Part shown: positions 15,009 through 22,308 of the stretch, in pieces
Position numbering within the stretch: position 1 is the stretch's first letter
Layout: each line of letters opens with the position of its first letter
Assembly (NCBI GenBank): GCA_050118555.1
Contig: JASFKQ010000039.1
Coordinates: 1 to 22,308 of the forward strand
From: CALKKN01 sp050118555
Lineage (GTDB): Bacteria; Pseudomonadota; Gammaproteobacteria; Xanthomonadales; SZUA-36
Direction of reading: 5' to 3'
DNA: 22,308 bases
Program-made: the position numbers and the translations under genes
Notes under the pieces: generated by a model
The model's input: the letters and a program-made list of their open reading frames with translations, nothing else
Told to the model about the DNA's origin: nothing
Databases searched by the model: none

Positions 15009-15233
15009 ATGGGTTCGGAGACCTTTGACATCAACCTGGCCCGGGGCGCGGTGCTGGTGCTGTTGATCTTCGGATTCGCGGGAATATGGGCCTGGGCCTG
15101 GAGCAAGAAGCGCACCGCCACGTTCCGGGCAATGAGCATGCTGCCGCTCGAAGAGGACGATGGCACCGTACCCCAGGGGGCCGATGGAAAAAACAACGAG
15201 ACCCGAAATAGGGCAGAAGGAACCGAGGAGTAA
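15009..15233 (+). CDS. ccoQ: cbb3 oxidase subunit IV, CcoQ/FixQ-like
   Basis: The 74-residue product has one membrane helix (about 10-30) followed by a charged, acidic cytoplasmic tail. It sits one base after ccoO and 3 bp before ccoP, the standard place of ccoQ, which stabilises the complex in several bacteria. The family is weakly conserved, so position is the main evidence. The 40-residue polar tail is on the long side. Confidence 0.88.
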   Translation: MGSETFDINLARGAVLVLLIFGFAGIWAWAWSKKRTATFRAMSMLPLEEDDGTVPQGADGKNNETRNRAEGTEE

Positions 15234-15236
15234 TCC

Positions 15237-16130
15237 ATGTTGAACTCATTCTGGAACTGGTTCGTCATCATCATTGTGCTCGTCAGCATCTTCGGCTGCT
15301 GGTGGCTTCTGCAGTGGACCAAGGGCGTATCTGACCGCAGCGGGGACGAGGTTGGTTCGACGGGGCACGTCTGGGACGAAGATCTCACGGAACTGAATAC
15401 GCCCTTGCCACGCTGGTGGCTCTATCTGTTCAACATCACGATCGTATTTGCCCTTGCGTACCTCGTGCTATACCCGGGCCTGGGCAATTTCGGCGGTGTG
15501 AAGGGCTGGACCCAGGAAAAACAGTACCAGGAGGAAATGCAGGCGGCCGAAGCCGCACAGCAAGCGATTTACGCACGCTTCAAAGACATGGACGCGGCCG
15601 CGCTCGAGGCGGATCCGGAAGCCATGGAAATCGGTGGCCGCCTGTTTCGCCAGAACTGCGCGATGTGCCACGGCTCCGACGGGCGTGGAGCCATGGGCTT
15701 TCCGAACCTGGCGGACAATGATTGGATCTGGGGCGACTCGTACGACCAGGTTTTGACCACCATCACCAACGGCCGCATGGCCGCGATGCCTCCCTGGGGA
15801 CCCGTACTGGGTGATGAAGGCGTCCGCGAGGTGGTGGCCTATGTACGGCAGCTTTCCGGCCAGGAAGCGGACCCGGCCCTGGCCCAGGCGGGGCAGGCAC
15901 GTTTCCAGACCCTCTGCGTGGCCTGCCATGGCATCGACGGCAAGGGTAACCCGGCTCTCGGCGCACCCAACCTGACTGACAACACCTGGCTCTATGGCGG
16001 AGATGCCGCGACGATTGAAACCACAATCCGCAACGGCCGTAACGGCCAGATGCCGATGTTCAAGGGCAAGCTCAGTGAAGAACGCCGCAAGATCCTGGCT
16101 GCCTACGTGCTGAGCCTGTCGGACTCCTGA
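15237..16130 (+). CDS. ccoP: Cytochrome cbb3 oxidase subunit III (diheme cytochrome c)
   Basis: CcoP is the diheme entry point for electrons into the oxidase. The 297-residue product has two membrane segments (about 8-27 and 61-81), the longer N-terminal form typical of gammaproteobacteria. After them come two cytochrome c domains with CAMCH at 141-145 and CVACH at 227-231. Candidate Met ligands are in MAAMPPW (181-187) and QMPMF (271-275). The two domains are internally similar (NLADNDWIWG and NLTDNTWLYG), as in other CcoP proteins. A HiPIP or a soluble cytochrome c could be the donor; only the HiPIP gene is in the window. Confidence 0.97.
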   Translation: MLNSFWNWFVIIIVLVSIFGCWWLLQWTKGVSDRSGDEVGSTGHVWDEDLTELNTPLPRWWLYLFNITIVFALAYLVLYPGLGNFGGVKGWTQEKQYQEEMQAAEAAQQAIYARFKDMDAAALEADPEAMEIGGRLFRQNCAMCHGSDGRGAMGFPNLADNDWIWGDSYDQVLTTITNGRMAAMPPWGPVLGDEGVREVVAYVRQLSGQEADPALAQAGQARFQTLCVACHGIDGKGNPALGAPNLTDNTWLYGGDAATIETTIRNGRNGQMPMFKGKLSEERRKILAAYVLSLSDS

Positions 16131-16146
16131 TAGGGCGGGCGCCGAT

Positions 16147-16518
16147 TTGACCGACACCAACGACGAACGCCGCGAACTCCCGGGTCGCTGGAGCCAGCGC
16201 AAGCGTGATATCGGCATCATCGTGTGGATCGCCTTTCTGGCGGCGTGCGTCGGCACCTTTGTGATCTTCGCCGTACTCGATCCTGACGCGCTGAACGATG
16301 CCTGGGTGCTGCCTTGGGAGATGGGCAGGAAGCTCGCGTACAGTCTCGGCTTTCTGTTTCTCTTCATGGTCGGCCTGTTCGCCAGCGCGCTGACCACATT
16401 CATGATCCGCAGCGGACCGGAGAGGGGCCACTCGGAGGGCCGGGGACGGCGCCCACCACCGCAGATCCGATCACCGGAAGAGGAAAATCCTGATCTGGAT
16501 CTGGAGGATTTGCGGTGA
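16147..16518 (+). CDS. Small two-helix membrane protein between ccoP and ccoG
   Basis: I do not recognise a named family. The 123-residue product has a charged N-terminus, two membrane helices (about 22-44 and 64-86) and a polar C-terminal tail rich in Arg, Pro, Glu and Asp. No Cys/His metal motif is present. It is enclosed in the cco operon: 16 bp after ccoP and overlapping ccoG by GTGA (16515-16518). I infer a role in the biogenesis or stability of the oxidase. The start is TTG 16147, weakly supported (a GGGCGGG run lies upstream); no better start exists before the first helix. Confidence 0.72.
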   Translation: MTDTNDERRELPGRWSQRKRDIGIIVWIAFLAACVGTFVIFAVLDPDALNDAWVLPWEMGRKLAYSLGFLFLFMVGLFASALTTFMIRSGPERGHSEGRGRRPPPQIRSPEEENPDLDLEDLR

Positions 16519-17897
16519 GTGAATCCGGTTCCGGGGATTCGCTCTACCGGAAGGAACCCAAGATCTACCCGCGACAGGTGAGCGGGCGGTTTGCCCGTTT
16601 ACGGGTGGTCGCGGTATGGGTGCTGCTGGGCCTCTTTTACCTGCTGCCATGGATCGATGTGAGCGGCAAACAGTCGATGCTGTTCGACCTGCCTGCCCGC
16701 AAGTTCTATATTTTCGGCCTGACGTTTTTTCCGCAGGATTTCGTCTATCTCGCGCTGCTGCTGATCACCGCGGGCCTGTCCCTGTTCTTTTTCACCGCGC
16801 TCGCCGGGCGACTCTGGTGTGGATACGCCTGTCCGCAGACGGTATGGACCGAGGTCTTCATCTGGATCGAACGCCTTATCGAGGGCGACCGTGCGAAACG
16901 GATGAAGCTCGATGCTTCGCCGTGGAACGCCGAAAAGATCCTGCGCAAGGTGGCCAAGCAGTTCGTGTGGGTCGTGTTTGCGGCCTGGACGGGTTTTACC
17001 TTCGTTGGCTTTTTCACGCCCATCAGGGAACTGGGCGGCCATGTGGTCAACCTGGCGCTCGGGCCGTGGGAGACCTTCTGGATCATCTTCTACAGCCTGG
17101 CCACCTACGGCAATGCAGGCTTCCTGCGCGAACAGGTCTGTAAGTACATGTGCCCATACGCGCGGTTCCAGAGCGCCATGTTCGACAAGGATACGCTGGT
17201 CATCTCCTACGATCCGGACCGCGGCGAACCGCGGGGTGGTCGGCGCAAGAGCGTGGACCGGGCGGAAGCCGGGCTCGGCGACTGTATCAATTGCACATTG
17301 TGCGTGCAGGTCTGCCCGACGGGTATCGACATCCGCGATGGGCTGCAATACGAGTGCATTGCCTGCGCGGCCTGCATCGATGTCTGTGACCAGGTTATGG
17401 ACAAGATGGACTATCCGCGCGGCCTGATCCGCTACACGACGGAGCACGCCCTCAAGCACAAGACCGGGCACGTGGTGCGCCCGCGCATCATCGTGTACGG
17501 CCTGCTGCTGCTGATTCTCGTCAGCGGCACGCTTTGGTCGATGACCAACCGAATTCCGCTGCGCGCCGACCTGATTCGCGACCGCAATGCCCTGTATCGC
17601 GAACTGCCGGGCGGCATCGTGGAGAATGTCTACACCCTGAAGATCACGAACATGGACGACAAGCCGCACCACTACGAGATGAAGGTGCTGAACAACGACG
17701 CCGTCGTTATCGACCTGGCCCGGCCAATCGACCTCTCCGCAGAGGAAAACACGGGGATTTCCGTTCGCCTCCGGATCCCACGGACCGAAGGGCAGGGCGT
17801 GCAGAATCTGGACATCGAGCTCCAGTCCAGCGATGATCCCTCCATACGCCGGGTCATAAAAGCCAAGGCGCTCATGCCCCAAACCACTGGAAATTAA
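16515..17897 (+). CDS. ccoG: CcoG/FixG/RdxA: membrane cupric reductase for cbb3 assembly
   Basis: CcoG is a polyferredoxin in the inner membrane; in Rhodobacter it reduces Cu(II) to Cu(I) for delivery to the oxidase. The 460-residue product has several membrane segments (starting about 30-47, 75-95, 150-170, 185-200 and 324-342). WCGYACPQTVW (101-111) and VCKYMCPYARF carry conserved Cys residues. The two [4Fe-4S] sites are C257, C260, C263, C267 and C281, C284, C287, C291, followed by an Ig-like periplasmic C-terminal domain (about 355-455). The start is GTG 16515, overlapping the upstream small gene by four bases. ccoH follows 2 bp after the stop. Confidence 0.96.
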   Translation: MSESGSGDSLYRKEPKIYPRQVSGRFARLRVVAVWVLLGLFYLLPWIDVSGKQSMLFDLPARKFYIFGLTFFPQDFVYLALLLITAGLSLFFFTALAGRLWCGYACPQTVWTEVFIWIERLIEGDRAKRMKLDASPWNAEKILRKVAKQFVWVVFAAWTGFTFVGFFTPIRELGGHVVNLALGPWETFWIIFYSLATYGNAGFLREQVCKYMCPYARFQSAMFDKDTLVISYDPDRGEPRGGRRKSVDRAEAGLGDCINCTLCVQVCPTGIDIRDGLQYECIACAACIDVCDQVMDKMDYPRGLIRYTTEHALKHKTGHVVRPRIIVYGLLLLILVSGTLWSMTNRIPLRADLIRDRNALYRELPGGIVENVYTLKITNMDDKPHHYEMKVLNNDAVVIDLARPIDLSAEENTGISVRLRIPRTEGQGVQNLDIELQSSDDPSIRRVIKAKALMPQTTGN

Positions 17898-17899
17898 GC

Positions 17900-18169
17900 A
17901 TGCCGCAAGTTCAGAAAAACCCCGTCGACGACGTTCAGACCCGGCCCTGGTACACGTACCCATGGCCCTGGGTCGCCATCGCGATACCGGCAATTGCGGT
18001 CATCCAGGGCTTGTTGACGCTCTACCTCGCCATTACCCACCCGGATCCGTTGGTTATCGATTCGGACGAATACCAGCGGGTCCATGCCACTCTGCATGCG
18101 CAGGGCGATTCGCAGAACGTTCAGACCGCCGAATCCAACGGGCGGCAACAGCACGATGGAGCACATTGA
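17900..18169 (+). CDS. ccoH: Short CcoH/FixH-like assembly protein
   Basis: The 89-residue product has one membrane helix (about 24-46) preceded by RPWYTYPWPW and followed by DPLVIDSDEYQRVHATLHA. The aromatic run before the helix and the LVxD..Y segment after it match FixH/CcoH, where the corresponding stretch reads roughly LVVDDYYKEG. Typical CcoH proteins have about 150-170 residues with a periplasmic domain; this one stops after a polar tail and lacks that domain. No frameshift remnant is visible, because ccoI starts inside its 3' end (14-bp overlap). CcoH is needed for cbb3 assembly in Rhodobacter; here the role is inferred from context. Confidence 0.72.
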   Translation: MPQVQKNPVDDVQTRPWYTYPWPWVAIAIPAIAVIQGLLTLYLAITHPDPLVIDSDEYQRVHATLHAQGDSQNVQTAESNGRQQHDGAH

Positions 18170-20624
18170 GCGTAACTGCTTCCACTGCGGCGAGCCCATA
18201 CCCCCAGGCGTTAACCTTTACGTCACGCGCGATGGCCAGCAACGGCCTGTGTGCTGTGCCGGATGCCAGGCCGTTGCGGAACTGATATTCGCCAGCGGAC
18301 TGGGACGCTACTACCAGTTCCGGCAGGCCCTGGGCAGAAAAGCAGACGAGGACACCCGCCGGCAGGTTGAGGCCTGGCAGGCCTGCGACGATCGGGAAAA
18401 GCTTTGGGGCGAACCCCTGGCCGATGGCAAGCGCGAATTGCTGCTGCAGACCGAAGGCATCCGGTGCGCAGCCTGCGCCTGGCTGATCCGCAGCCACGTG
18501 GAAGGCCGGTCGGGGGTGCAGTCGGTGCAGGTCGACACCGCAACCGGCTATACCCGAATCGTCTGGGACCCAGAAAAGAACCGCCTGAGCAGCCTGGCCG
18601 CGGCGCTGATGGAGCTCGGCTACAAGCCGCACCTGCCCCTGGCCGGCGCTGAAGAAAAAGGGCGCCAGGAAGAACGCCGCAATTCCATGAAGCGCCTGGG
18701 CGTGGCCGGCCTCGGGATGATGCAGGTCATGATGTACGCCGTGGGTCTCTATGCCGGCGACGCCTTCGGCATCGCCGTTGCGGAGCGCAGCTTCCTCGAG
18801 TGGGTCAGCCTGCTGGTGACGCTGCCGGTGCTGGTCTATTCCGGCCGCGTATTCTACGAAGGCGCCTGGCGCAGCATCAGGGCAGGGCGCCCGGGCATGG
18901 ACGTCCCCGTTGCGTTGGCAATCACGCTGGCCTTCCTTGCGAGCTGCATCAATTTCTTCAGGGGCGCCGGTGAAGTCTGGTTCGATTCCGTGGTGATGTT
19001 CATCTTCTTCCTGTCACTGGGGCGGCACATCGAGATGGTCCTGCGGCACCGGAATCTGCAGGCCGGGGCGGCCCTGGCCCGCCTGCTGCCGGAGTGGGCC
19101 GAACGCCTTGAGCAAGGTCAGCCCCGAACGGTACCCGCTGCCGACCTGGTCGAAGGCGACCGCATACTGGTCCGGACCGGCGAGGCCTTTCCGGCCGACG
19201 GTGCAATTCGCTCAGGCGCCACGGAAGTGGACGAGGCCCTGCTCACCGGCGAGTCGCGGGCGATGCCACGCGGTGAGGGAGAGGACGTGATCTCGGGCAC
19301 CATCAATATTTCGCAGCCGGTCGAAGTAGAAGTCACTGCAGTGGGCCGCGAAACGACCGTTTCTTCGCTCGGCCGGCTGCTGCTGATGGCACAGTCGAGA
19401 CGTCCCGCCATGGGCGGGATGCCGGCTTGGCTCGTACCCGCTTTCATCGTCGCGGTGCTGCTGATCGCGGGACTGACATGGCTCGGCTGGCAATTCGTCG
19501 ACCCCTCACGGGGCTTTTCGGCGATGCTGGCGGTGTTGGTGGCCAGCTGTCCCTGCGCGCTCTCCCTGGCGTTGCCGGTCGTGCACGCGGCTGCCAGCCG
19601 GCGCTTGCTGGACGAGGGCATCCTGCTGACCCGTGGTGAAAGCCTGCAGGCGTTGGTCCGCGTGGACACGGCGGTATTCGACAAGACCGGCACTTTGACC
19701 CGAGGCGCGCCCGAGATCGTCTCCGTCACGCTCAATCCTTCGGTACCGGGGATGGACCGCGACCGTGCACTGCGAATGGCCGCCACCCTGGAATCCGCCT
19801 CGGCGCACCCCATTGCACAGGCCTTCCGGACGGCCATGAGCGCCGCACCACTGGAAACGGATGACCTCCCGGCGGTGTCGGCAGCCGTGGTTCACCCGGG
19901 AGGCGGCATCGAGGCCCGCCTGAATGGGGAAACGTGGCGCATCGGCACCCGCGACTTCGCCTGGCCGGAAACGACGGGGGAAAATGACGACGAAATCTGG
20001 CTGGCGAACGCTCACGGCTGGGCCGCCCGTTTCGCGCTGCGCGACGCGTTGCGCACGGATGCCGCCAGGACCCTGGAGCATCTGCGCGACGAGGGGCTGG
20101 ACTGCCTGATTCTGTCCGGCGACAGCCAGGCGGCCGTGCGCGATGTGGCCGGGCGGTTGCGGCTGGATTCCTGGCATGCACGCCAGACGCCCGCGATGAA
20201 ATTGCAGTACCTGGAACAGCTTCGGGCCAAGGGCCGGCGGGTTCTGATGGTCGGCGACGGCGTCAACGATGCCCCGGTGCTGGCCGCGGCGGATGTGTCC
20301 ATGACCGCCAAGGGCGGCGCTGAACTCGCCAACAGCACGGCCGATATGATCCTCACCGCGGATTCACTGTGGCTGGTAGTCCGAGCCCGCGAGATCGCAG
20401 CCCGCGCTCGGCAACTCGTGCGACAGAACCTGACCTGGGCTGTGGTGTACAACGCTTCCGTGGTGCCAATGGCCGTGATGGGCCTGCTCAAGCCCTGGAT
20501 GGCAGCGCTGGGCATGTCTCTGAGCTCGCTGTTGGTGGTCGCGAACGCATCACGGTTGGTGGCGCGCTCGGCCAGGCCCATCGAAGCACGAAGCAGCCCA
20601 CGAACGGAGGCGGATTTCGCATGA
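18156..20624 (+). CDS. ccoI: Copper-transporting P1B-type ATPase CcoI (FixI-like)
   Basis: CcoI moves copper across the inner membrane for the CuB site of cbb3. The 822-residue product begins with a Cys-rich domain (C8, C11, C33, C34, C37: CFHCGEP and CCAGCQAV), then a heavy-metal domain with GIRCAAC (C104, C107). TGES is at 364-367, the metal-site CPC at 465-467, phosphorylated D509 in DKTGTLT, HP at 551-552 and GDGVNDAP at 700-707. The two N-terminal metal domains plus CPC are those of the FixI/CcoI (CopA2) branch, not of CopA1. ATG 18156 is just before the Cys-rich domain; an in-frame ATG at 18084 would run back through ccoH. It overlaps ccoS by ATGA. Confidence 0.96.
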   Translation: MEHIERNCFHCGEPIPPGVNLYVTRDGQQRPVCCAGCQAVAELIFASGLGRYYQFRQALGRKADEDTRRQVEAWQACDDREKLWGEPLADGKRELLLQTEGIRCAACAWLIRSHVEGRSGVQSVQVDTATGYTRIVWDPEKNRLSSLAAALMELGYKPHLPLAGAEEKGRQEERRNSMKRLGVAGLGMMQVMMYAVGLYAGDAFGIAVAERSFLEWVSLLVTLPVLVYSGRVFYEGAWRSIRAGRPGMDVPVALAITLAFLASCINFFRGAGEVWFDSVVMFIFFLSLGRHIEMVLRHRNLQAGAALARLLPEWAERLEQGQPRTVPAADLVEGDRILVRTGEAFPADGAIRSGATEVDEALLTGESRAMPRGEGEDVISGTINISQPVEVEVTAVGRETTVSSLGRLLLMAQSRRPAMGGMPAWLVPAFIVAVLLIAGLTWLGWQFVDPSRGFSAMLAVLVASCPCALSLALPVVHAAASRRLLDEGILLTRGESLQALVRVDTAVFDKTGTLTRGAPEIVSVTLNPSVPGMDRDRALRMAATLESASAHPIAQAFRTAMSAAPLETDDLPAVSAAVVHPGGGIEARLNGETWRIGTRDFAWPETTGENDDEIWLANAHGWAARFALRDALRTDAARTLEHLRDEGLDCLILSGDSQAAVRDVAGRLRLDSWHARQTPAMKLQYLEQLRAKGRRVLMVGDGVNDAPVLAAADVSMTAKGGAELANSTADMILTADSLWLVVRAREIAARARQLVRQNLTWAVVYNASVVPMAVMGLLKPWMAALGMSLSSLLVVANASRLVARSARPIEARSSPRTEADFA

Positions 20625-20833
20625 GCATGCTCTACGTACTGATACCGCTCGCGCTGATGCTCCTGTCGGTGGCGGTGTGGGCCCTGGTCTGGGCCATTCG
20701 CAGCGGACAGTTCGATGACCTGGAGTCCCACGGCTGGAGCGTGGTCCTGGACGATGACCAGAAGCCTCCGGGTGAACCCGATCCAGATGAACAGAACGGG
20801 CCACAGGCTGATAACGACGAGGAATCAAAATGA
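20621..20833 (+). CDS. ccoS: CcoS cbb3 maturation protein
   Basis: The 70-residue product has one N-terminal membrane helix (about 5-26), then WAIRSGQFDDLES, the CcoS/FixS signature, and an acidic tail. CcoS is needed in Rhodobacter to place redox cofactors (heme/copper) into CcoN. The start ATG 20621 overlaps the ccoI stop, and the stop overlaps the next start at 20830, both as ATGA. The frame stays open upstream inside ccoI; only this ATG gives a normal CcoS. Confidence 0.94.
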   Translation: MSMLYVLIPLALMLLSVAVWALVWAIRSGQFDDLESHGWSVVLDDDQKPPGEPDPDEQNGPQADNDEESK

Positions 20834-21540
20834 GCGGTGTGGATCCGGCCGTCCTGGTCACGGCATTCCTGGCCGGGCTGTTGGGTAGCGGACATTGCTT
20901 TGGCATGTGTGGCGGCATCGCGGGCAGTCTGGGCGCACTCTCGGGCGTAGGTGCCCGGCGCTCAATGGCCTGGCCCGCCGTTCAGTTCAATCTCGGCCGG
21001 CTGCTGGGCTACGCAGCGCTTGGCGCGATCGCCGGCGGCATCCTGGGCGCGGCCGGCGACATCATGGCCCTGAAACCGCTCGGCAGGTGGCTGCGCGCCA
21101 TTACCGCCTTGTTGGTGCTGTTGATCGGGCTGCGATTTTTGTTCAACTGGAGAGGGCTCGATCTGTTCGAGCGGAGTGGGGCGGGCCTGTGGAAGCGACT
21201 CCAACCGCTAATCGTCCGCATCAGCCAGCGGCATGACTGGCTCGGACGCCTCGGACTGGGATTGTGCTGGGGTTTTCTGCCCTGCGGCCTGGTTTACACG
21301 GTACTGATGACGGCCGCTTCGACCGGACATTCGGTCACCGGCGCGACGACCATGCTGGCGTTCGGCATCGGCACTCTGCCTTCCATGCTGGGCCTGACCC
21401 TGGCGGCGCCGGCGCTCAATGCCTTGCTCAGCGATCACTTCGTGCGGCGCATCGTTGGATTCAGCCTGGTCGTGCTGGCGGCATGGATGTTCATGACACT
21501 GGTGACCGGACCGGTCGGTGGTCATCACGCAGCCAATTGA
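20830..21540 (+). CDS. TauE/SafE-DsbD-like integral membrane protein next to ccoS
   Basis: The 236-residue product has about six membrane segments in two halves. The first half has GHCFGMCGG (21-29; C23, C27) and the second WGFLPCGLVY (148-156; C152). This pattern is that of the DsbD-like/sulfite-exporter (TauE/SafE) superfamily group often found after ccoS. I infer copper handling or thiol redox work for cbb3 maturation; the substrate is unknown. It overlaps ccoS by four bases (ATGA), so it belongs to the operon. No clear terminator follows its stop. It could also be a general heavy-metal transporter. Confidence 0.85.
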   Translation: MSGVDPAVLVTAFLAGLLGSGHCFGMCGGIAGSLGALSGVGARRSMAWPAVQFNLGRLLGYAALGAIAGGILGAAGDIMALKPLGRWLRAITALLVLLIGLRFLFNWRGLDLFERSGAGLWKRLQPLIVRISQRHDWLGRLGLGLCWGFLPCGLVYTVLMTAASTGHSVTGATTMLAFGIGTLPSMLGLTLAAPALNALLSDHFVRRIVGFSLVVLAAWMFMTLVTGPVGGHHAAN

Positions 21541-21634
21541 CCTGAAAGGGTGCGCGGCGGGTTCGAGCAGCGGTAACATTGATCGATCATCAGGCGCATT
21601 GAAAAGAACCATGGGAAGAAGAGGGAGGCCCGAC
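21541..21634. promoter_or_regulatory. Spacer before the outer-membrane protein gene
   Basis: This 94-bp spacer has a 10-bp perfect palindrome TGATCGATCA at 21580-21589 and a ribosome-binding site GGGAGG at 21623-21628 for the next gene. No strong terminator or clear -35/-10 pair is visible. The palindrome may be an operator; there is no further support. Confidence 0.3.
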
Positions 21635-22308
21635 ATGCCAATCCGTACAGGAATACCCGCCGTCCTGGCGTTCGTCCTGGCCGTTGTTGCCGTGACCGCA
21701 CCGTCGCCGGCACGCTGCGATCTGAGCGGCGAACACCATCCCTGGCTCGAAGATGACTTTCTGGTCAGCCTGGGCAGCTTCCTGCCGAACAAAAGCGTGA
21801 AGATGAACGCGGATGGCCAGGTCCCCGGATCCGAAATCGACTTCACCAACGGGCTCGACGCCACTTCGGACGAAATCACGCCCAGCGGCACGCTGCGCTG
21901 GAAATTCGGCGACAAGTGGTCCCTGTGGGGGCAGTATTTCAAGACCTCGGACAGTGGCGAAAAAACGATCGACGGCGCGATCATCTGGGACGATGTCGAG
22001 TATCAAGCAGGTGCAACCTTGGAGGCCGGGGTGGACCTGACAGTGACGCGGATATTTTTTGGCCGCATTTTCAGCAAGGGCGAGCAGTATGAATTCGGCG
22101 CGGGCGCCGGCCTGCACTGGCTCAAACTCGGCGCCTTCGTGCAGGGCGAAGCCTACATTGGCGACGAGACGGCCGCAATCCGCCGGGAGTCGGTCAGTGC
22201 GCACGCACCGTTGCCGAATATCGGGGCCTGGTACTGGTACGAATTCTCTCCGCGCTGGCTGTTGACCACCCGCGTCGACTGGCTGGGCGCGACCATCGGG
22301 GAGTATTC
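21635..22308 (+). CDS. Exported, probable outer-membrane beta-barrel protein (5' part)
   Basis: The gene runs off the window end; 224 codons are visible without a stop. The N-terminus is a signal peptide (MPIRTG then a hydrophobic stretch to about residue 23, cleavage near SPARC). The mature part starts HPWLEDDFLVSLGSF and then alternates short amphipathic strands with turns: LRWKFGDKWSLWGQYF, YQAGATLEAGVDL, YEFGAGAGLHWLKLG, WYWYEFSPRWLLTTRVDW. Aromatic-ended strands and Gly-rich turns fit an outer-membrane barrel. I recognise no precise family. I chose ATG 21635 for the GGGAGG 6 nt upstream; an in-frame ATG at 21611 would put charged residues before the signal. Any relation to the cco operon is unclear. 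Confidence 0.72.
   Translation, partial: MPIRTGIPAVLAFVLAVVAVTAPSPARCDLSGEHHPWLEDDFLVSLGSFLPNKSVKMNADGQVPGSEIDFTNGLDATSDEITPSGTLRWKFGDKWSLWGQYFKTSDSGEKTIDGAIIWDDVEYQAGATLEAGVDLTVTRIFFGRIFSKGEQYEFGAGAGLHWLKLGAFVQGEAYIGDETAAIRRESVSAHAPLPNIGAWYWYEFSPRWLLTTRVDWLGATIGEY

Noticed and set aside
16599..17993. Long open frame on the minus strand opposite ccoG (464 codons)
   Set aside because: It is a GC-rich antisense shadow; the plus strand holds a complete, motif-verified CcoG. The same holds for 280-1515 opposite uvrC, 7763-8707 opposite sdhA and 10932-11951 opposite the fixLJ-like genes.
18084..18155. Longer start for ccoI at 18084
   Set aside because: It would add 24 residues overlapping ccoH with no domain in them; ATG 18156 lies right before the Cys-rich domain.
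20369..20620. Open frame upstream of ccoS
   Set aside because: It lies inside the conserved C-terminal part of ccoI and resembles no protein; ATG 20621 gives a normal CcoS.
21579..21594. FNR-like palindrome TTGATCGATCATCAGG
   Set aside because: The half-sites TTGAT and ATCA are separated by 2 bases, not 4, and the second half is imperfect; kept only as an unexplained palindrome.

Overview
The window is a GC-rich, almost fully coding stretch of a proteobacterial chromosome. YgfZ, SdhE and YgfX homologues, gene-by-gene likeness to gammaproteobacterial proteins, a Tat-exported HiPIP and a complete cco operon suggest a gammaproteobacterium, possibly near the Chromatiales/Ectothiorhodospiraceae. 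That placement is inference. No tRNA, rRNA, CRISPR array, insertion sequence or phage gene was seen. All genes but one (ygfZ) are on the + strand.

Region 1 (1-4914) is housekeeping: the 3' end of kdsB (CMP-Kdo synthesis), uvrC (nucleotide excision repair), pgsA (phosphatidylglycerophosphate synthase), ispG (MEP isoprenoid pathway) and a class I SAM-dependent methyltransferase of unknown substrate. The methyltransferase gene converges on and overlaps ygfZ (4893-5726, - strand), a folate-binding Fe-S cluster maintenance protein.

Region 2 (5727-10221) is a succinate dehydrogenase cluster. A small SDHAF4-like (DUF1674) gene comes first, then sdhC, sdhD, sdhA, sdhB, sdhE (SDHAF2 homologue) and a ygfX-like membrane protein gene. 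The locus therefore encodes the four subunits of complex II plus both known kinds of flavoprotein-subunit assembly factor.

Region 3 (10218-12908) is a regulatory and electron-carrier module. It has a soluble FixL-like PAS histidine kinase that keeps the heme-ligand His and the distal Arg of FixL, a FixJ-like response regulator, a stand-alone degenerate receiver with Glu at the phosphoacceptor position, and a Tat-exported HiPIP followed by a clear intrinsic terminator. The kinase gene overlaps ygfX by 4 bp, which ties the sensor to the sdh operon.

Region 4 (12978-21540) is a full cbb3 oxidase locus: ccoN, ccoO, ccoQ, ccoP, a small unassigned membrane protein, ccoG, a short ccoH, ccoI, ccoS and a TauE/SafE-DsbD-like membrane protein. 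Most of these genes are coupled by ATGA/GTGA overlaps or very short gaps.

Region 5 (21541-end) holds a short spacer and the 5' part of a gene for an exported, probably outer-membrane beta-barrel protein.

Taken together, electrons enter through complex II, an oxygen-responsive FixLJ-type system sits between the dehydrogenase and the oxidase, HiPIP is a candidate periplasmic carrier, and cbb3 with its copper and assembly factors is the terminal oxidase. The best leads are the heme-FixLJ/pseudo-receiver/HiPIP module, the paired SDHAF4 and SdhE factors, and an AT-rich patch with an A8 run inside the kinase gene.
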